The notes beneath the pieces were generated by a model. It was not told the DNA's origin, searched no databases, and saw only the letters and a program-made list of their open reading frames with translations. A DNA stretch of 64,000 bases from OFTM10 sp964196195 (GTDB taxonomy: Bacteria > Actinomycetota > Acidimicrobiia > Acidimicrobiales > Aldehydirespiratoraceae): the NCBI GenBank assembly GCA_964196195.1, contig CAXMSE010000039.1, positions 202,132 through 266,131 on the forward strand, given 5' to 3'. Shown piece after piece: positions 26,672 through 36,089 of the stretch. The translations under genes and the position numbers were made by a program. Numbering within the stretch: the first letter of the stretch is position 1; each line of letters begins with the position of its first letter.

Positions 26672-26817
26672 CCCACCTCGGCTACCTGCTCGTGGGGTGG
26701 GGGTTCACGATCGGCTGCGGAGTGTTGTACTCACTCCATCTGGTCCGTCGAGGCCGGACCCTCGCGGCCCGAGTACCCCCCACACGTCGCCGCTGGCTCT
26801 CGGCGGACGAACGATGA
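26668..26817 (+). CDS. ccmD: CcmD-like small membrane protein
   Basis: 49 residues: one hydrophobic helix (about residues 5-22, YLLVGWGFTIGCGVLYSLHL) followed by an arginine-rich cytoplasmic tail (RRGRTLAARVPPTRRRW). Size, topology and position between ccmC and ccmE match CcmD, which stabilises the CcmC-CcmE complex. It overlaps ccmC and ccmE by 4 nt on each side (ATGA at both ends). Below the usual ORF length cut-off. Sequence identity in this family is low, so the call rests mainly on context. Confidence 0.82.
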   Translation: MTHLGYLLVGWGFTIGCGVLYSLHLVRRGRTLAARVPPTRRRWLSADER

Positions 26818-27359
26818 GCGACGACCTCTCACCCCAGGCCCCGCGCCCCACCCGCAAGGGTCGCCGGCGCTGGTTCCCGGTTCTCATCGGCGTGGCCGTG
26901 CTCGTTGTCGTGATCGGACTCGTCTTCAACCTCGTCAGTGGTTCGCTGTTCTTCTACAACGCCGATGAGGCGGTGGAGCGGCGCTCGGAGCTCGGCGATG
27001 AGCGCTTCACCCTGCAGGGCGCGCCGATCGGTTGCTCCATCGTGGAGGGTTTCAATGGAAACGACCCGGTGGTGGCGTTCAGCGTGACGTTCGGGGGGGA
27101 AACAGTCGATGTTGTCCACTTCGGTGATCCGGCCGAGTTGTTCCAGCCCGACGTGGCGGTAGTGCTCGACGGCGCCTGGGCCGAGGGCATCGCCCCGGTC
27201 GACGGTTTCCACGGCCTTGCCGATGATGGCTGGCACTTCGCGTCCGATCGGATGCGGGTCAAGCACGACAACGACTACATCAACGAAGAAGGCTACGACG
27301 AGAGGATCGTGCAGAGCGGAGAGGCGCGCGCCGACGCCGCCGGCGCCTGCACCACATGA
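26814..27359 (+). CDS. ccmE: Periplasmic heme chaperone CcmE
   Basis: 181 residues. Membrane anchor at about 21-43, then an OB-fold domain. The heme-binding His-x-x-x-Tyr motif is conserved as KHDNDY near residue 158. It carries heme covalently from CcmC to CcmF. An unusual extra cysteine lies in GAPIGCSIVEG. Overlaps ccmD and ccmF by 4 nt. Confidence 0.92.
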   Translation: MSDDLSPQAPRPTRKGRRRWFPVLIGVAVLVVVIGLVFNLVSGSLFFYNADEAVERRSELGDERFTLQGAPIGCSIVEGFNGNDPVVAFSVTFGGETVDVVHFGDPAELFQPDVAVVLDGAWAEGIAPVDGFHGLADDGWHFASDRMRVKHDNDYINEEGYDERIVQSGEARADAAGACTT

Positions 27360-29311
27360 GCAACTCTTCGCTGGGTGCTGCGGCGGTCGCGCTGGGGGCC
27401 GCCACCGCCTTGGCGGGCATCGTGATCGTGGCCCTGGGGTTGGCCGGTTATCGGCCCCGGTGGTTCGCCGACGTCGTTCGCCTCGTCGCGGTGATGACCG
27501 CCTCCTCGGTGGCGGCGGTGGTGATCATGGAGCGAGCCCTCATCACCCGCGATTTCACGGTGGCGTTCGTGGCGGAGAACGGGTCGAGCCGTACTCCTGC
27601 CTTGTTCAATGTCGCCACCCTGTGGTCTGCGCTCGAGGGGTCGATCCTTCTCTGGACCCTGATCCTCTGTGGCTATGTCGTCGCCGTGGTGTTCAAGTTT
27701 CGTCGTCGCAGCGACGACGCGATGGTTGCGTGGGCCTTTCTCACCCTTTTCGTTGTCTGCTCGTTCTTCTTCTTGCTCATGCTCGGCCCGGCGGCGCCGT
27801 TCGGGTCGTTCGATCCGCCGGTCGGCTACGACGGCAGGGGCCCCAACCCTCTCCTTCAGAACCACATCCTGATGGCCTTCCATCCGCCGGTGCTCTATCT
27901 CGGGTATGTGGGCTTCACGGTGCCGTTCGCGTTCGCGATCAGCGCTCTCGTCACGGGCCGAGTGGGCGAGGGCTGGCTGCTCGCCACTCGCAGATGGACG
28001 GTGATGGCCTGGGGTTATCTCACCCTTGGAATAATTCTTGGTGCATGGTGGAGCTATGAGACCCTCGGCTGGGGCGGCTACTGGGCGTGGGACCCGGTCG
28101 AGAACGCCTCGTTCCTGCCCTGGCTCACCGGCACGGCGTTCTTGCACTCGGTGATGGTTCAGGAGCGACGGGGCATGTTGAGGGTGTGGAACCTCTCCCT
28201 GGTGATCGCCACCTTCTCCCTCACGATTCTCGGCACGTTCATCACCCGCTCGGGTGTGCTCCAGTCCGTTCACGCCTTCGTCGAGTCCGGGATCGGTCCC
28301 GCGATTCTCGGCTTCTTCGGCCTCATCGTGCTGGTCTCGCTAGGGCTCATCGCCTGGCGGGGCGACGAGCTGCGATCCCCAGGCCGAATCGATTCGCCGA
28401 TCTCACGGGAGGGGGCGTTCTTGGCCAACAACGTCCTTTTTGCCGCGTTCGCCTTCATCGTGCTACTCGGCACGGTGTTTCCCTTGATCGTAGAAGCGAT
28501 CGACGGTCGCACGATCTCAGTGGGAAACCCCTACTTCGAGCGGATGACCATGCCCATCGGGTTCATGCTCCTCTTCATGATGGCGGTGGCACCGGTGCTT
28601 CCATGGCGCAAAGCCTCCACAACGGTGCTCAGCCAGCGCCTGATCTGGCCGGCGTGGATAGGTGTCGGAGTGATGGTGTTCGCCCTCGTGGTGGGTGCTC
28701 GGGGATGGGCGCCGATGCTTGCGTTCGGTCTCGGCGGGTTCGCGGGCGGGGCTGCCCTGCGCCAGGTCGTTCTCGCCTCCCGTCGCCAAGGATGGCGCGG
28801 CCTCGTCGGGCGAACAAACGGGGGAATGATCGTGCACATGGGTGTCGTGATCATCGCTGTCGCGTTTGCGGCGAGCAACGCTTATGTCCGTCAGGGTGAA
28901 TTCACCCTTCAGCCGGGCGAGACCGTCGAGTTCGTCGACCACACGCTCACCTATGAGGGATCCGATTTCGTCGAGTACCCCAACCGGTCCGAGCGCACTG
29001 CTCGGATCAACATCGACGGAGCGAAGGTCTATGAGCCGGGGATCGCCACCTACCCGTTCGCAGGCCAGACCATCGGTGTTCCGTCGGTGCGGTCCACTCC
29101 GATCGACGACATTGCGCTGTCGGTGCTCCAGTTCCCCGAGGGCATCGATGATGCGGTGATCCTGCGGGTCACGATCCAGCCCTTGATCATCTGGCTCTGG
29201 ATCGGCGGCCTGGTGATGGCCGCCGGCACGGTGCTGGCTGTGGTGCCAGGGCGGCGCCGCCAACCCACCGCGCCCACGTCTGCCCCGATCCCCGAGAAGG
29301 CGATGGCATGA
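27356..29311 (+). CDS. ccmF: Heme lyase subunit CcmF
   Basis: 651-residue polytopic membrane protein, about fifteen helices, that attaches heme to apocytochrome c. The WWD heme motif is WGGYWAWDPVENASFLPWL near residue 240; conserved histidines are in LQNHILMAFHPPV. The C-terminal periplasmic domain (residues about 510-610) precedes a final helix. Full family length. Overlaps neighbours by 4 nt. Confidence 0.95.
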   Translation: MSNSSLGAAAVALGAATALAGIVIVALGLAGYRPRWFADVVRLVAVMTASSVAAVVIMERALITRDFTVAFVAENGSSRTPALFNVATLWSALEGSILLWTLILCGYVVAVVFKFRRRSDDAMVAWAFLTLFVVCSFFFLLMLGPAAPFGSFDPPVGYDGRGPNPLLQNHILMAFHPPVLYLGYVGFTVPFAFAISALVTGRVGEGWLLATRRWTVMAWGYLTLGIILGAWWSYETLGWGGYWAWDPVENASFLPWLTGTAFLHSVMVQERRGMLRVWNLSLVIATFSLTILGTFITRSGVLQSVHAFVESGIGPAILGFFGLIVLVSLGLIAWRGDELRSPGRIDSPISREGAFLANNVLFAAFAFIVLLGTVFPLIVEAIDGRTISVGNPYFERMTMPIGFMLLFMMAVAPVLPWRKASTTVLSQRLIWPAWIGVGVMVFALVVGARGWAPMLAFGLGGFAGGAALRQVVLASRRQGWRGLVGRTNGGMIVHMGVVIIAVAFAASNAYVRQGEFTLQPGETVEFVDHTLTYEGSDFVEYPNRSERTARINIDGAKVYEPGIATYPFAGQTIGVPSVRSTPIDDIALSVLQFPEGIDDAVILRVTIQPLIIWLWIGGLVMAAGTVLAVVPGRRRQPTAPTSAPIPEKAMA

Positions 29312-29874
29312 CTGAGCCGGCCCGATCTGCGGTAACCCGCACAGCCCTGTGGACCGTGCTTCCGGTGGCCGTCGCCACGGCGCTGTTGTTGGTGCTTCTG
29401 GCCACGAGGTCGCCGTCTGCGGAGAGGGCGGTCGACAGCCATCTGCTCGGTGCGGTCGCTCCCTTGATCGAGGGACCCACGATCGAGGGCGACTGGTTCG
29501 ACATCGACGACCATAGGGGTCAGTGGGTGGTGGTCAACTTCTTTTCCACCACTTGTGTGCCGTGCATCAAGGAACATCCCGAGCTCGTGGCCTTCCAGGA
29601 GAGTCACGCACCGGTCGGCGACGCCACCGTCGTGTCGGTCACCTTCGACGACCGGGCATCCAACGTGATCGACTTCTTCGCGGAACACGGTGGCGACTGG
29701 CCGGTGCTGGTGGAAGATACCGGCACGTTTGCGGTGCGCTACGGCGTCACCGGAGTGCCCGAGAGCTATCTCGTCGCCCCCACCGGGGTGGTGGCCGCCA
29801 AGCTCATCGGCGGGATCACCGCGTCTGAACTCGATGGCCGCATCGCCGGCCTGATCGAGGCCGCTGGCGCATGA
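29308..29874 (+). CDS. ccmG: Thiol-disulfide oxidoreductase CcmG/DsbE
   Basis: 188 residues: an N-terminal anchor helix (about 15-33) and a thioredoxin fold with active-site C83-V-P-C86 (TTCVPCIKEHPE) and cis-proline at GVPESYLV. It keeps the CxxCH cysteines of apocytochromes reduced in the extracytoplasmic space. Its position in the ccm operon supports the DsbE assignment over a generic TlpA. Confidence 0.92.
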   Translation: MTEPARSAVTRTALWTVLPVAVATALLLVLLATRSPSAERAVDSHLLGAVAPLIEGPTIEGDWFDIDDHRGQWVVVNFFSTTCVPCIKEHPELVAFQESHAPVGDATVVSVTFDDRASNVIDFFAEHGGDWPVLVEDTGTFAVRYGVTGVPESYLVAPTGVVAAKLIGGITASELDGRIAGLIEAAGA

Positions 29875-30338
29875 GTCGTAATCTTCTGGCCTGGACAGCA
29901 GCCTTCGTGGTGGGCGCATCGGCGCTGCTTTTCGCCGCGGTCGACGGTGGCGAGCCGGCGACCAACGCCGACCGCGCCTACAGCCTGGCCAAGGATTTCG
30001 CGTGCCCGGTGTGTCAGGGCCAATCGGTGGCGGAGTCAGACGTTCCGGTGGCGCGCAACATACGACGTGAGATACGAGTGTGGGTCGACGAGGGACGTAC
30101 CGACGGGTATGTCCGCGACCAGCTGGTGAGCTTCTACAACGAAGACATCGACTACACGCCGTCCGCGTCCGGGATCACCAGCCTGGTCTGGATCCTGCCG
30201 GTGGTGGGCGCGGCCGGTGCCGGTGCCGGTCTGGTAGTGGTCTTCCGTCGCTGGCGGCTCGAGGGCGAACAGGAAGCAAGTGATGCCGATGTCGCCCTGG
30301 TGGCCGCGGCCCGGCGTGAAGCCCAGGATCGTGGCTGA
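29871..30338 (+). CDS. ccmH: Cytochrome c maturation protein CcmH
   Basis: 155 residues. Signal or anchor helix at the N-terminus, the active site C45-P-V-C48-QGQ, a three-helix domain with RREIRVWVDEGRTDG, then a second membrane helix (about 102-122). It reduces the apocytochrome or CcmG disulfide at the heme lyase. Overlaps ccmG by 4 nt and ccmI by 8 nt. Confidence 0.92.
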   Translation: MSRNLLAWTAAFVVGASALLFAAVDGGEPATNADRAYSLAKDFACPVCQGQSVAESDVPVARNIRREIRVWVDEGRTDGYVRDQLVSFYNEDIDYTPSASGITSLVWILPVVGAAGAGAGLVVVFRRWRLEGEQEASDADVALVAAARREAQDRG

Positions 30339-31476
30339 CCGCGCCACCGGATTGGAGGAGCAGCGAGCGTTCCTCCTCACCTCACTCGACGACCTGGAGG
30401 CGGAGTATGCGGCCGGCGACCTCGACCACTCCGACTATCGTGCCCTGAAGGCCAACTACACCACTCGGGCCGCCGGCGTGATCCGCGCGATCGAGGCGAA
30501 GGCGGCGGCTGAATCTGCTCCCCCCCACTCCTGGGCACGAGTGGGTGCGTGGACCGTGGGAGTCGTGCTCATTGCCACCATTGCCGGGGTGCTGGTGGCC
30601 CAGTTCTCCGGGAGCCGGTCGGCTGGTGATTCGCTCACCGGAGACATCCGCACCACCTCGCGAGAGCTGCTGGTGGATGCCCAGCAGGCGTTTGGTGGCG
30701 GAGATCTCGAAGGGGCGATCGAGATCTACGACGAGGTGCTCGAGATCCAACCTTCCAGCACCGAAGCTCTCGCCTACAAGGCCTGGATGCTTCGCCTCTC
30801 GGGTGATTCAGAGGCGGCCCTGCCACTCATCGAGGATGCCGTGGCGATCGATCCGGACTACCCCGATGCTCGGGTCTTCGGCGCCACCATCGCCCTCGAT
30901 CTCGGCGAGACCGACCTGGCCGAGAACCACCTCGATGTCTTCGACACCCTCGACGCGCCGCCGTTCATGGCCCAGCTCGTCGAGCAACAAGGACTTCGTT
31001 CCCGCATCGAACTGTTGGCCAACACCGAGGCCCTCGACCGGGTGGAGTCGGTGCTGATGGTCGACAACCCTCCTGAGTTCGGCGATACCGACCTCACAGT
31101 CGACGACGTCTTGTTGGCCGCGGAGGCGCTTGCCGCCGGCCGACGTGTCGTCGAGGCGCTCGAATTGGTGCAGCAGGTCGTCACCGATCAACCTGGCGAC
31201 CCTGATCTACTCGCCGGCTATGGCTGGCTTTTGGCCAGGACTGCCACCCCCGAGCGGCCAGAGCCGGCGGAGCTCGCGGCGGATCGGCTCGGTGAAGCTC
31301 TGCTCATCGCTCCCGCCCACCCCCAGGCGCTCGTCTACCGGGCGTTCGTCTTCGCCTTCCTCGATCAGCCGGAGCTCGCGGCTGCCGATCTGGTTGCGTT
31401 CGAAGCAATCGACTCACCCCCTTCCGACCTTCTCGAGCTCATCGAAGTGTTCGACCTGAGGGGTCAGATCGACTGA
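30331..31476 (+). CDS. ccmI: CcmI-like tetratricopeptide protein of the cytochrome c heme lyase
   Basis: 381 residues. The N-terminal part (EEQRAFLLTSLDDLEAEYAAGDLDHSDYRAL) is the typical CcmI segment; one membrane helix lies at about 70-90. TPR units then run through the C-terminal domain (GGDLEGAIEIYDEVLEIQPSS and SGDSEAALPLIEDAVAIDPDY). CcmI chaperones apocytochrome C-termini. I chose GTG 30331, overlapping ccmH; a longer frame from 30280 would add residues that shadow ccmH. Confidence 0.82.
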   Translation: MADRATGLEEQRAFLLTSLDDLEAEYAAGDLDHSDYRALKANYTTRAAGVIRAIEAKAAAESAPPHSWARVGAWTVGVVLIATIAGVLVAQFSGSRSAGDSLTGDIRTTSRELLVDAQQAFGGGDLEGAIEIYDEVLEIQPSSTEALAYKAWMLRLSGDSEAALPLIEDAVAIDPDYPDARVFGATIALDLGETDLAENHLDVFDTLDAPPFMAQLVEQQGLRSRIELLANTEALDRVESVLMVDNPPEFGDTDLTVDDVLLAAEALAAGRRVVEALELVQQVVTDQPGDPDLLAGYGWLLARTATPERPEPAELAADRLGEALLIAPAHPQALVYRAFVFAFLDQPELAAADLVAFEAIDSPPSDLLELIEVFDLRGQID

Positions 31477-31539
31477 GTGGCCGTGGCCGACATGCGCAGC
31501 TGACTCGTTGCCCCCCACTCGATCGGGCACACTGTTGCG

Positions 31540-33636
31540 ATGAAGGGCCTTGGACGACTCGATTTCGGACGTCTCGCCCTGCTCGCCGTCCTCGCCATCG
31601 GCACGGTCACCCTGCTCACCAGGGATCAGTGGGACTGGGTATTCAGCTCCGGAGAGGCCCAGACCCAGGACGTCGAGGCCCCTACCATCGACGTCGACGA
31701 TGTCGATGAGGCCAACGAGCGCCTCTACCGGGTGACCCCCGACAATGGCTCGGTGGCGCGTTACGAGGTGGAGGAGCGCCTGGCCGGGTCGTCGCAGACC
31801 ACCCGGGGTGCATCATCGGTGCTGGCCGGCGACATTGTGGTGAACGTCGAAGACCCCTCCCTCAGCCGAGTCGGCACGATCGTGGTGAACGTGGAGATGT
31901 TGGAGTCCGACTCGAACCTGCGCGATAAGAGGATCCGTCACGATTTCCTGGAGTCGACGCACTGGCCGTTCGCTCGTTTCGAACCCAGGCTCGTCGACGG
32001 CTATCCCGCCTCGTTCGCTGATGGCGCTACCCACGAACTCACCATCATCGGCGATCTCACGGTGAAGGAAACCACCCTCGAAGTGAGCTTCAGCGGCCCC
32101 GTCACCGTTGCCGAGAATGAGCTCACGGCCAGCATGTCGGCCACGATCCTGGGCTCGGAGTTTGGGGTCGGCCCCATCCATATCGCCCGCCTGGCCCACA
32201 CCGAAGATCAGATCACGCTGATCTTCGACCTGGTGGCCGACCGGGTCGATCTCGATTCGCCCGGCGTCGGCGATTCCGACCTGGCGCGAGACCTCGCTCC
32301 CGACGAGGTCGCCCGCGGCGCCTTCGCTGAGCACGTGCAGCCGATACTCGAGAGCCGCTGTGTGGCCTGCCACACCACCGATGGGCCGGGCTGGAGCACA
32401 CTGGCCATGGAGACCGCAGCCGATGTGGCCGCGATCGCCGACGATATCGCCCTTGTCACCGGAGCCGGCTACATGCCTCCCTGGTTGCCTTCAGACGAGA
32501 GCCTGCCGTTCCACAACGACTGGTCACTATCCGATGATGAGCTCGCCACTCTGGCTGGATGGGCCGCCGACGGCGGCGGCCTCGATGTCTCACCCGACAC
32601 CCCGCTGGTCGCCGACACCGAACTGATCCACCCGATCACCCGTGATCTCGTCATCCTCGCGCGCGAGGAATATGAGGGTTCGCTCGACCAGCCGGACGAC
32701 TATCGCTGCCAGGTCCATGAGGTCGACGATGCCGATGGCAAGGGCACCTGGGTGACCGGATTCGCCTTCGAGCCCGACGAGACCACGGTGGTGCACCATG
32801 CCATCACCTACCGGGTTCCTGCCGCGGCGCGCGGCGAGGTCGATGCCAAGGATGGTTCGGATGGGAGGCCGGGCTGGACCTGTTTCGGGCGCTCCAATCT
32901 CAGCGCGGAGGGCGTCTACTCGATAGCCGGCTGGGCCCCCGGTCAGCAAGCAACCATTTATCCCGACGGGGTGGGCTTCTATCTCGAGCCCGGCGATCTC
33001 ATCGTCAATCAGATCCACTACCACTTCGACCACGACACCCCGCTCGACAATTCTGCGATCGTGCTCCAGACCGCCACCGAGGCCGAAATCGCCGCCGGGA
33101 TGACTCCGATTCAGGGTTCGTCGTATATCACGCCGGCGGAGATCCCGTGCACGCCCGAGGAGGAGGGTCCCCTGTGTGATCGCAGCGCCGTCCTTGCCGA
33201 GATCGCCGACAAGTACGGCTTCGAGGCCCGCTTCATTCCCGACTTCATCATCGGCCAGTGCGGGGGCTCGGTCGACGACTACGACGATCTCGACGGCACC
33301 GTGGGGCACAGCTCCTGTGATCTCGGTGTGCGCAACAGCGGTACGGTGTTTTCGGTGCTTGGCCACATGCACGAATTGGGAGCGGCCTATCGGATGACTC
33401 TCAATCCCGGCACAGCCGATGAACTGGTCTTGCTCGACATCCCGGTGTGGAGCTTCGAGTGGCAGCTCAACTACCGGCCGGTCGACGATGTGCACATCGA
33501 CCGGTCCGACACGATCCGGTTCGAATGCTGGTGGGATCGTTCACTCAACTTCTTCGAGGAGCCCCGCTACGTCACCTGGAACGAGGGCACCGTCGACGAG
33601 ATGTGCTTCTCCACGGTTCGTGTGGTGCCAGACTGA
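31540..33636 (+). CDS. Three-domain fusion: YceI-like, cytochrome c, and copper type II (PHM/DBH-like) monooxygenase
   Basis: 698 residues. A signal-anchor at about 10-27 leads to an extracytoplasmic YceI-type lipocalin domain (residues about 55-240: YRVTPDNGSVARYEVEE, STHWPFARFEP, GDLTVKETTLEVSFSG). A c-type heme domain follows with C274-V-A-C277-H278 and probable axial Met312 (GYMPPW). The C-terminal half is a peptidylglycine/dopamine monooxygenase-like domain with all copper ligands visible: H419-H420, H493 for one copper, and H609-M-H611 plus M688 (DEMC) for the other. It lies 63 bases after ccmI, so heme attachment machinery and client are co-located. Likely role: oxygen-dependent hydroxylation with the cytochrome as electron donor. 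Substrate unknown. Confidence 0.85.
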   Translation: MKGLGRLDFGRLALLAVLAIGTVTLLTRDQWDWVFSSGEAQTQDVEAPTIDVDDVDEANERLYRVTPDNGSVARYEVEERLAGSSQTTRGASSVLAGDIVVNVEDPSLSRVGTIVVNVEMLESDSNLRDKRIRHDFLESTHWPFARFEPRLVDGYPASFADGATHELTIIGDLTVKETTLEVSFSGPVTVAENELTASMSATILGSEFGVGPIHIARLAHTEDQITLIFDLVADRVDLDSPGVGDSDLARDLAPDEVARGAFAEHVQPILESRCVACHTTDGPGWSTLAMETAADVAAIADDIALVTGAGYMPPWLPSDESLPFHNDWSLSDDELATLAGWAADGGGLDVSPDTPLVADTELIHPITRDLVILAREEYEGSLDQPDDYRCQVHEVDDADGKGTWVTGFAFEPDETTVVHHAITYRVPAAARGEVDAKDGSDGRPGWTCFGRSNLSAEGVYSIAGWAPGQQATIYPDGVGFYLEPGDLIVNQIHYHFDHDTPLDNSAIVLQTATEAEIAAGMTPIQGSSYITPAEIPCTPEEEGPLCDRSAVLAEIADKYGFEARFIPDFIIGQCGGSVDDYDDLDGTVGHSSCDLGVRNSGTVFSVLGHMHELGAAYRMTLNPGTADELVLLDIPVWSFEWQLNYRPVDDVHIDRSDTIRFECWWDRSLNFFEEPRYVTWNEGTVDEMCFSTVRVVPD

Positions 33637-33648
33637 ATCGACGCCCGA

Positions 33649-34614
33649 TCACCCAGCGAGCTTGGCGTAGCCGGTGTGGAAGAACTCCAGTGCGGCGGCA
33701 TGGGGATCAGTGGCAGCGCGCAGGTCGGGGTATGAGAGAAGGGCACCGTTGAACGAGGTGGCATTCCAGAAGGGGTCGTCGCTATCGACGTCTCCCCAGG
33801 CACCCACATAGAGGTAGGGCTCATCGGACGACTGGTCGCCGGGGGACATGCCGTAGGTGGCTCGCCCGCCGGCTTCGGCGTCGCCCATTGCCAGCGCGGG
33901 ATCGAAATGGCCCGGCCACAGCTGGAGGCGATCGACGTCGGCCGCTCCTTCGGTGAGGCGAAGCTCCTCGAGTACGGCCCAGGCGAAACCGAACCAGTCG
34001 CCCAGAAACTCGCCCGAGGCATCGCTCACCTCGAGAACCTCGTCGACATCACCCAACGGTGGGGAATCGTGCTCGGCGGCCTCGGTGCCCGGAGCAACCC
34101 CGACGAAGTCGGCAGCGGCCCGGATGGTGGTGATGGGCAGGGTGTCAACGGCCTCCGCGGTCTGGCGAACCAGGGTGGTGCCCTCGATCCTCACCTGCTC
34201 ATCGGCTCCGAAGAAGGGAGTGCCGTAGCCTCCGTGGGTGTAGCGGAGGCCGAATTTTGTGTTGGCGACACGGCGGGCTTCGGCCACCACGGCGAAGGCG
34301 AGGCGGTGGAAGGCCTCGCGGGCTGTGGAGTAGTCGTCGGGCACCGGGTCGAGGTGCTTGCGATTGCCGAGCCAGTGGGAGCGGGCGTAGTCGGCGAGCT
34401 CGGGCCTCTGGGTCACGATGTCGTCCCATGTGAGCGAGCCCGCGGTGGTGGGCGTGACCACCGTTTCGGCATCGGCACCGACCGAGGCGGGGTCGTCGGA
34501 GAAGAATGGAGCTTCGGTGACGGCGGGGGGCGATGGCTCCAGGACGCGACCGGCGAATCCATCGCCGAGTCTGGCGCTCGCGTCACGCTGCGGGTTGTGG
34601 TGTTCGATAGTCAT
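33649..34614 (-). CDS. Conserved actinobacterial hypothetical protein
   Basis: 321 residues, no signal peptide or membrane helix. Recognisable conserved blocks are NTKFGLRYTHGGYGTPFF, LPITTIRAAADFVG, RLQLWPGHFDPALAMGD, GMSPGDQSSDEPYLYVGAW and DPHAAALEFFHTGY. Proteins with this pattern are widespread in Actinobacteria without known function. A good AGGAA Shine-Dalgarno lies eight bases before the ATG. Ends 12 bases from the fusion gene's stop (convergent). Confidence 0.75.
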   Translation of the reverse strand: MTIEHHNPQRDASARLGDGFAGRVLEPSPPAVTEAPFFSDDPASVGADAETVVTPTTAGSLTWDDIVTQRPELADYARSHWLGNRKHLDPVPDDYSTAREAFHRLAFAVVAEARRVANTKFGLRYTHGGYGTPFFGADEQVRIEGTTLVRQTAEAVDTLPITTIRAAADFVGVAPGTEAAEHDSPPLGDVDEVLEVSDASGEFLGDWFGFAWAVLEELRLTEGAADVDRLQLWPGHFDPALAMGDAEAGGRATYGMSPGDQSSDEPYLYVGAWGDVDSDDPFWNATSFNGALLSYPDLRAATDPHAAALEFFHTGYAKLAG

Positions 34615-34752
34615 GGGGAGAGTTCCTTTTGATCGTTCTGACTCTCAAACACCGGCGATGGTGATGGAGTTCACGAATGTGAGATTGTCGACGATTGCAC
34701 CCTTCGCGGCGTCGGGCCGGAAGTGATCTGAACCGTGTGGGGTTGCCTGCCT

Positions 34753-36033
34753 GTGAATACCCGAACAGTAGCCGCCGGTTTCGTCGCCCTGGCCGTGCTC
34801 GCGTCGGCCTGCAGTTCGGTTTCAGCCGGTGACGATTTGTCCAGCCTTCCTCCGATCGACACTCGCGGCGACTTCCGGGGCAACACTGGTACCGACGGAG
34901 CCCACCTCCCCGCCCTCGACCCTGCCGTGGACGCGTCGGTCTTCCCCGGCGAGCGCATTGAGTCGACCGACCGTGAGGATGTGGAGTCGGCCCTGCGGGG
35001 CGATCGCAACGACTCCACGTTCCCCGCCCCTCTCATCGATCTCAATCGGGTTCGATCCGGAGGTCCGCCCCCCGACGGTATTCCTCCCCTCGACGAGCCG
35101 AGCTTCCAGAACGCGGCCGGAGTCAATTGGCTCACGGGCGTCGAGGCGGTGATCGTGCTCGAGATCGAAGGTGACGCACGGGCGTACCCAGTGCAGATCC
35201 TCACCTGGCACGAGATCGTCAACGATGTGGTCGGCGGAGTGCCCGTCACGGTGGCCTACTGCCCCCTGTGCAACTCGGCTCTGGCGTACGACCGCCGACT
35301 CGACGACCGGAGCCTCGACTTCGGCACCTCTGGTGAGTTGTTCAACTCCTCTTTAGTGATGTACGACCGCCAGACCGAGAGCCTGTGGACCCACTTCGAT
35401 GCGAAGGCGGTGGCCGGCCACCTGACCGGTGAACAACTCACCACCTATTCGGTGCAGATGGCTTCGTGGGAGAGCTTCCGAGAGGCATATCCCGATGGCA
35501 AGGTCCTGAGTCGGGTCACCGGGTTCTCTCGCGACTACGGCCGCAATCCCTACGCGGGCTACGACACCGCCGAGAATCGCCCCTTCCTTTTCGACGGCGA
35601 CATCGATTCCCGCCTTGATCCGAAGCAAAGGGTGATAGTGGTCCGAGACCCCGACGATCCTGCGGTGGTGCTCCCTCTGGCCGAGGTGTTCCAGGCGGGT
35701 GTGGTGGCGTTCGAGGCTCACGGGCGTGATCTCATCGCCGTGGTCGATCCGGGTACAGCGAGTCCTCTCGACGGCCAGTTCGTCGAGCTCGGTTTCGATC
35801 AGGGCACCGCGGCGGTGTTCGTAGCCGAACTCGATGGCGAACCGCTCGATCTCATCCGTACCGAGGACGGGTTCCTCGACCGGGCGAGAGGGATCACGTT
35901 CGACGTGTTCGGTCACGCCACCGACGCTTCCGACGTTCGGCTGGAGACAGTTGAACATCTCGACACATTCTGGTTCGCAATCGCGGCCTTCGACTCCGAC
36001 GCGGTGATTCTCGAGGCCGATTCAGGCCCGTGA
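34753..36033 (+). CDS. DUF3179 domain lipoprotein
   Basis: 426 residues from GTG 34753; an in-frame GTG at 34735 adds six residues. Lipobox LASAC puts the lipidated cysteine at C20. The DUF3179 domain fills residues about 95-420 with the signature VAYCPLCNSALAYDR (CxxC), an upstream TWHEIVNDVVGG and a downstream GFSRDYGRNPYAGYD. Function unknown; the conserved CxxC suggests redox or metal binding. A paralogue lies at 55202-56566 next to CcdA and TlpA. Confidence 0.85.
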   Translation: MNTRTVAAGFVALAVLASACSSVSAGDDLSSLPPIDTRGDFRGNTGTDGAHLPALDPAVDASVFPGERIESTDREDVESALRGDRNDSTFPAPLIDLNRVRSGGPPPDGIPPLDEPSFQNAAGVNWLTGVEAVIVLEIEGDARAYPVQILTWHEIVNDVVGGVPVTVAYCPLCNSALAYDRRLDDRSLDFGTSGELFNSSLVMYDRQTESLWTHFDAKAVAGHLTGEQLTTYSVQMASWESFREAYPDGKVLSRVTGFSRDYGRNPYAGYDTAENRPFLFDGDIDSRLDPKQRVIVVRDPDDPAVVLPLAEVFQAGVVAFEAHGRDLIAVVDPGTASPLDGQFVELGFDQGTAAVFVAELDGEPLDLIRTEDGFLDRARGITFDVFGHATDASDVRLETVEHLDTFWFAIAAFDSDAVILEADSGP

Positions 36034-36089
36034 TCGCCATCCCGTCAAAGAGTCGGGAACAAGACAGTCCAGCTAGGGGTTTCTCAATT

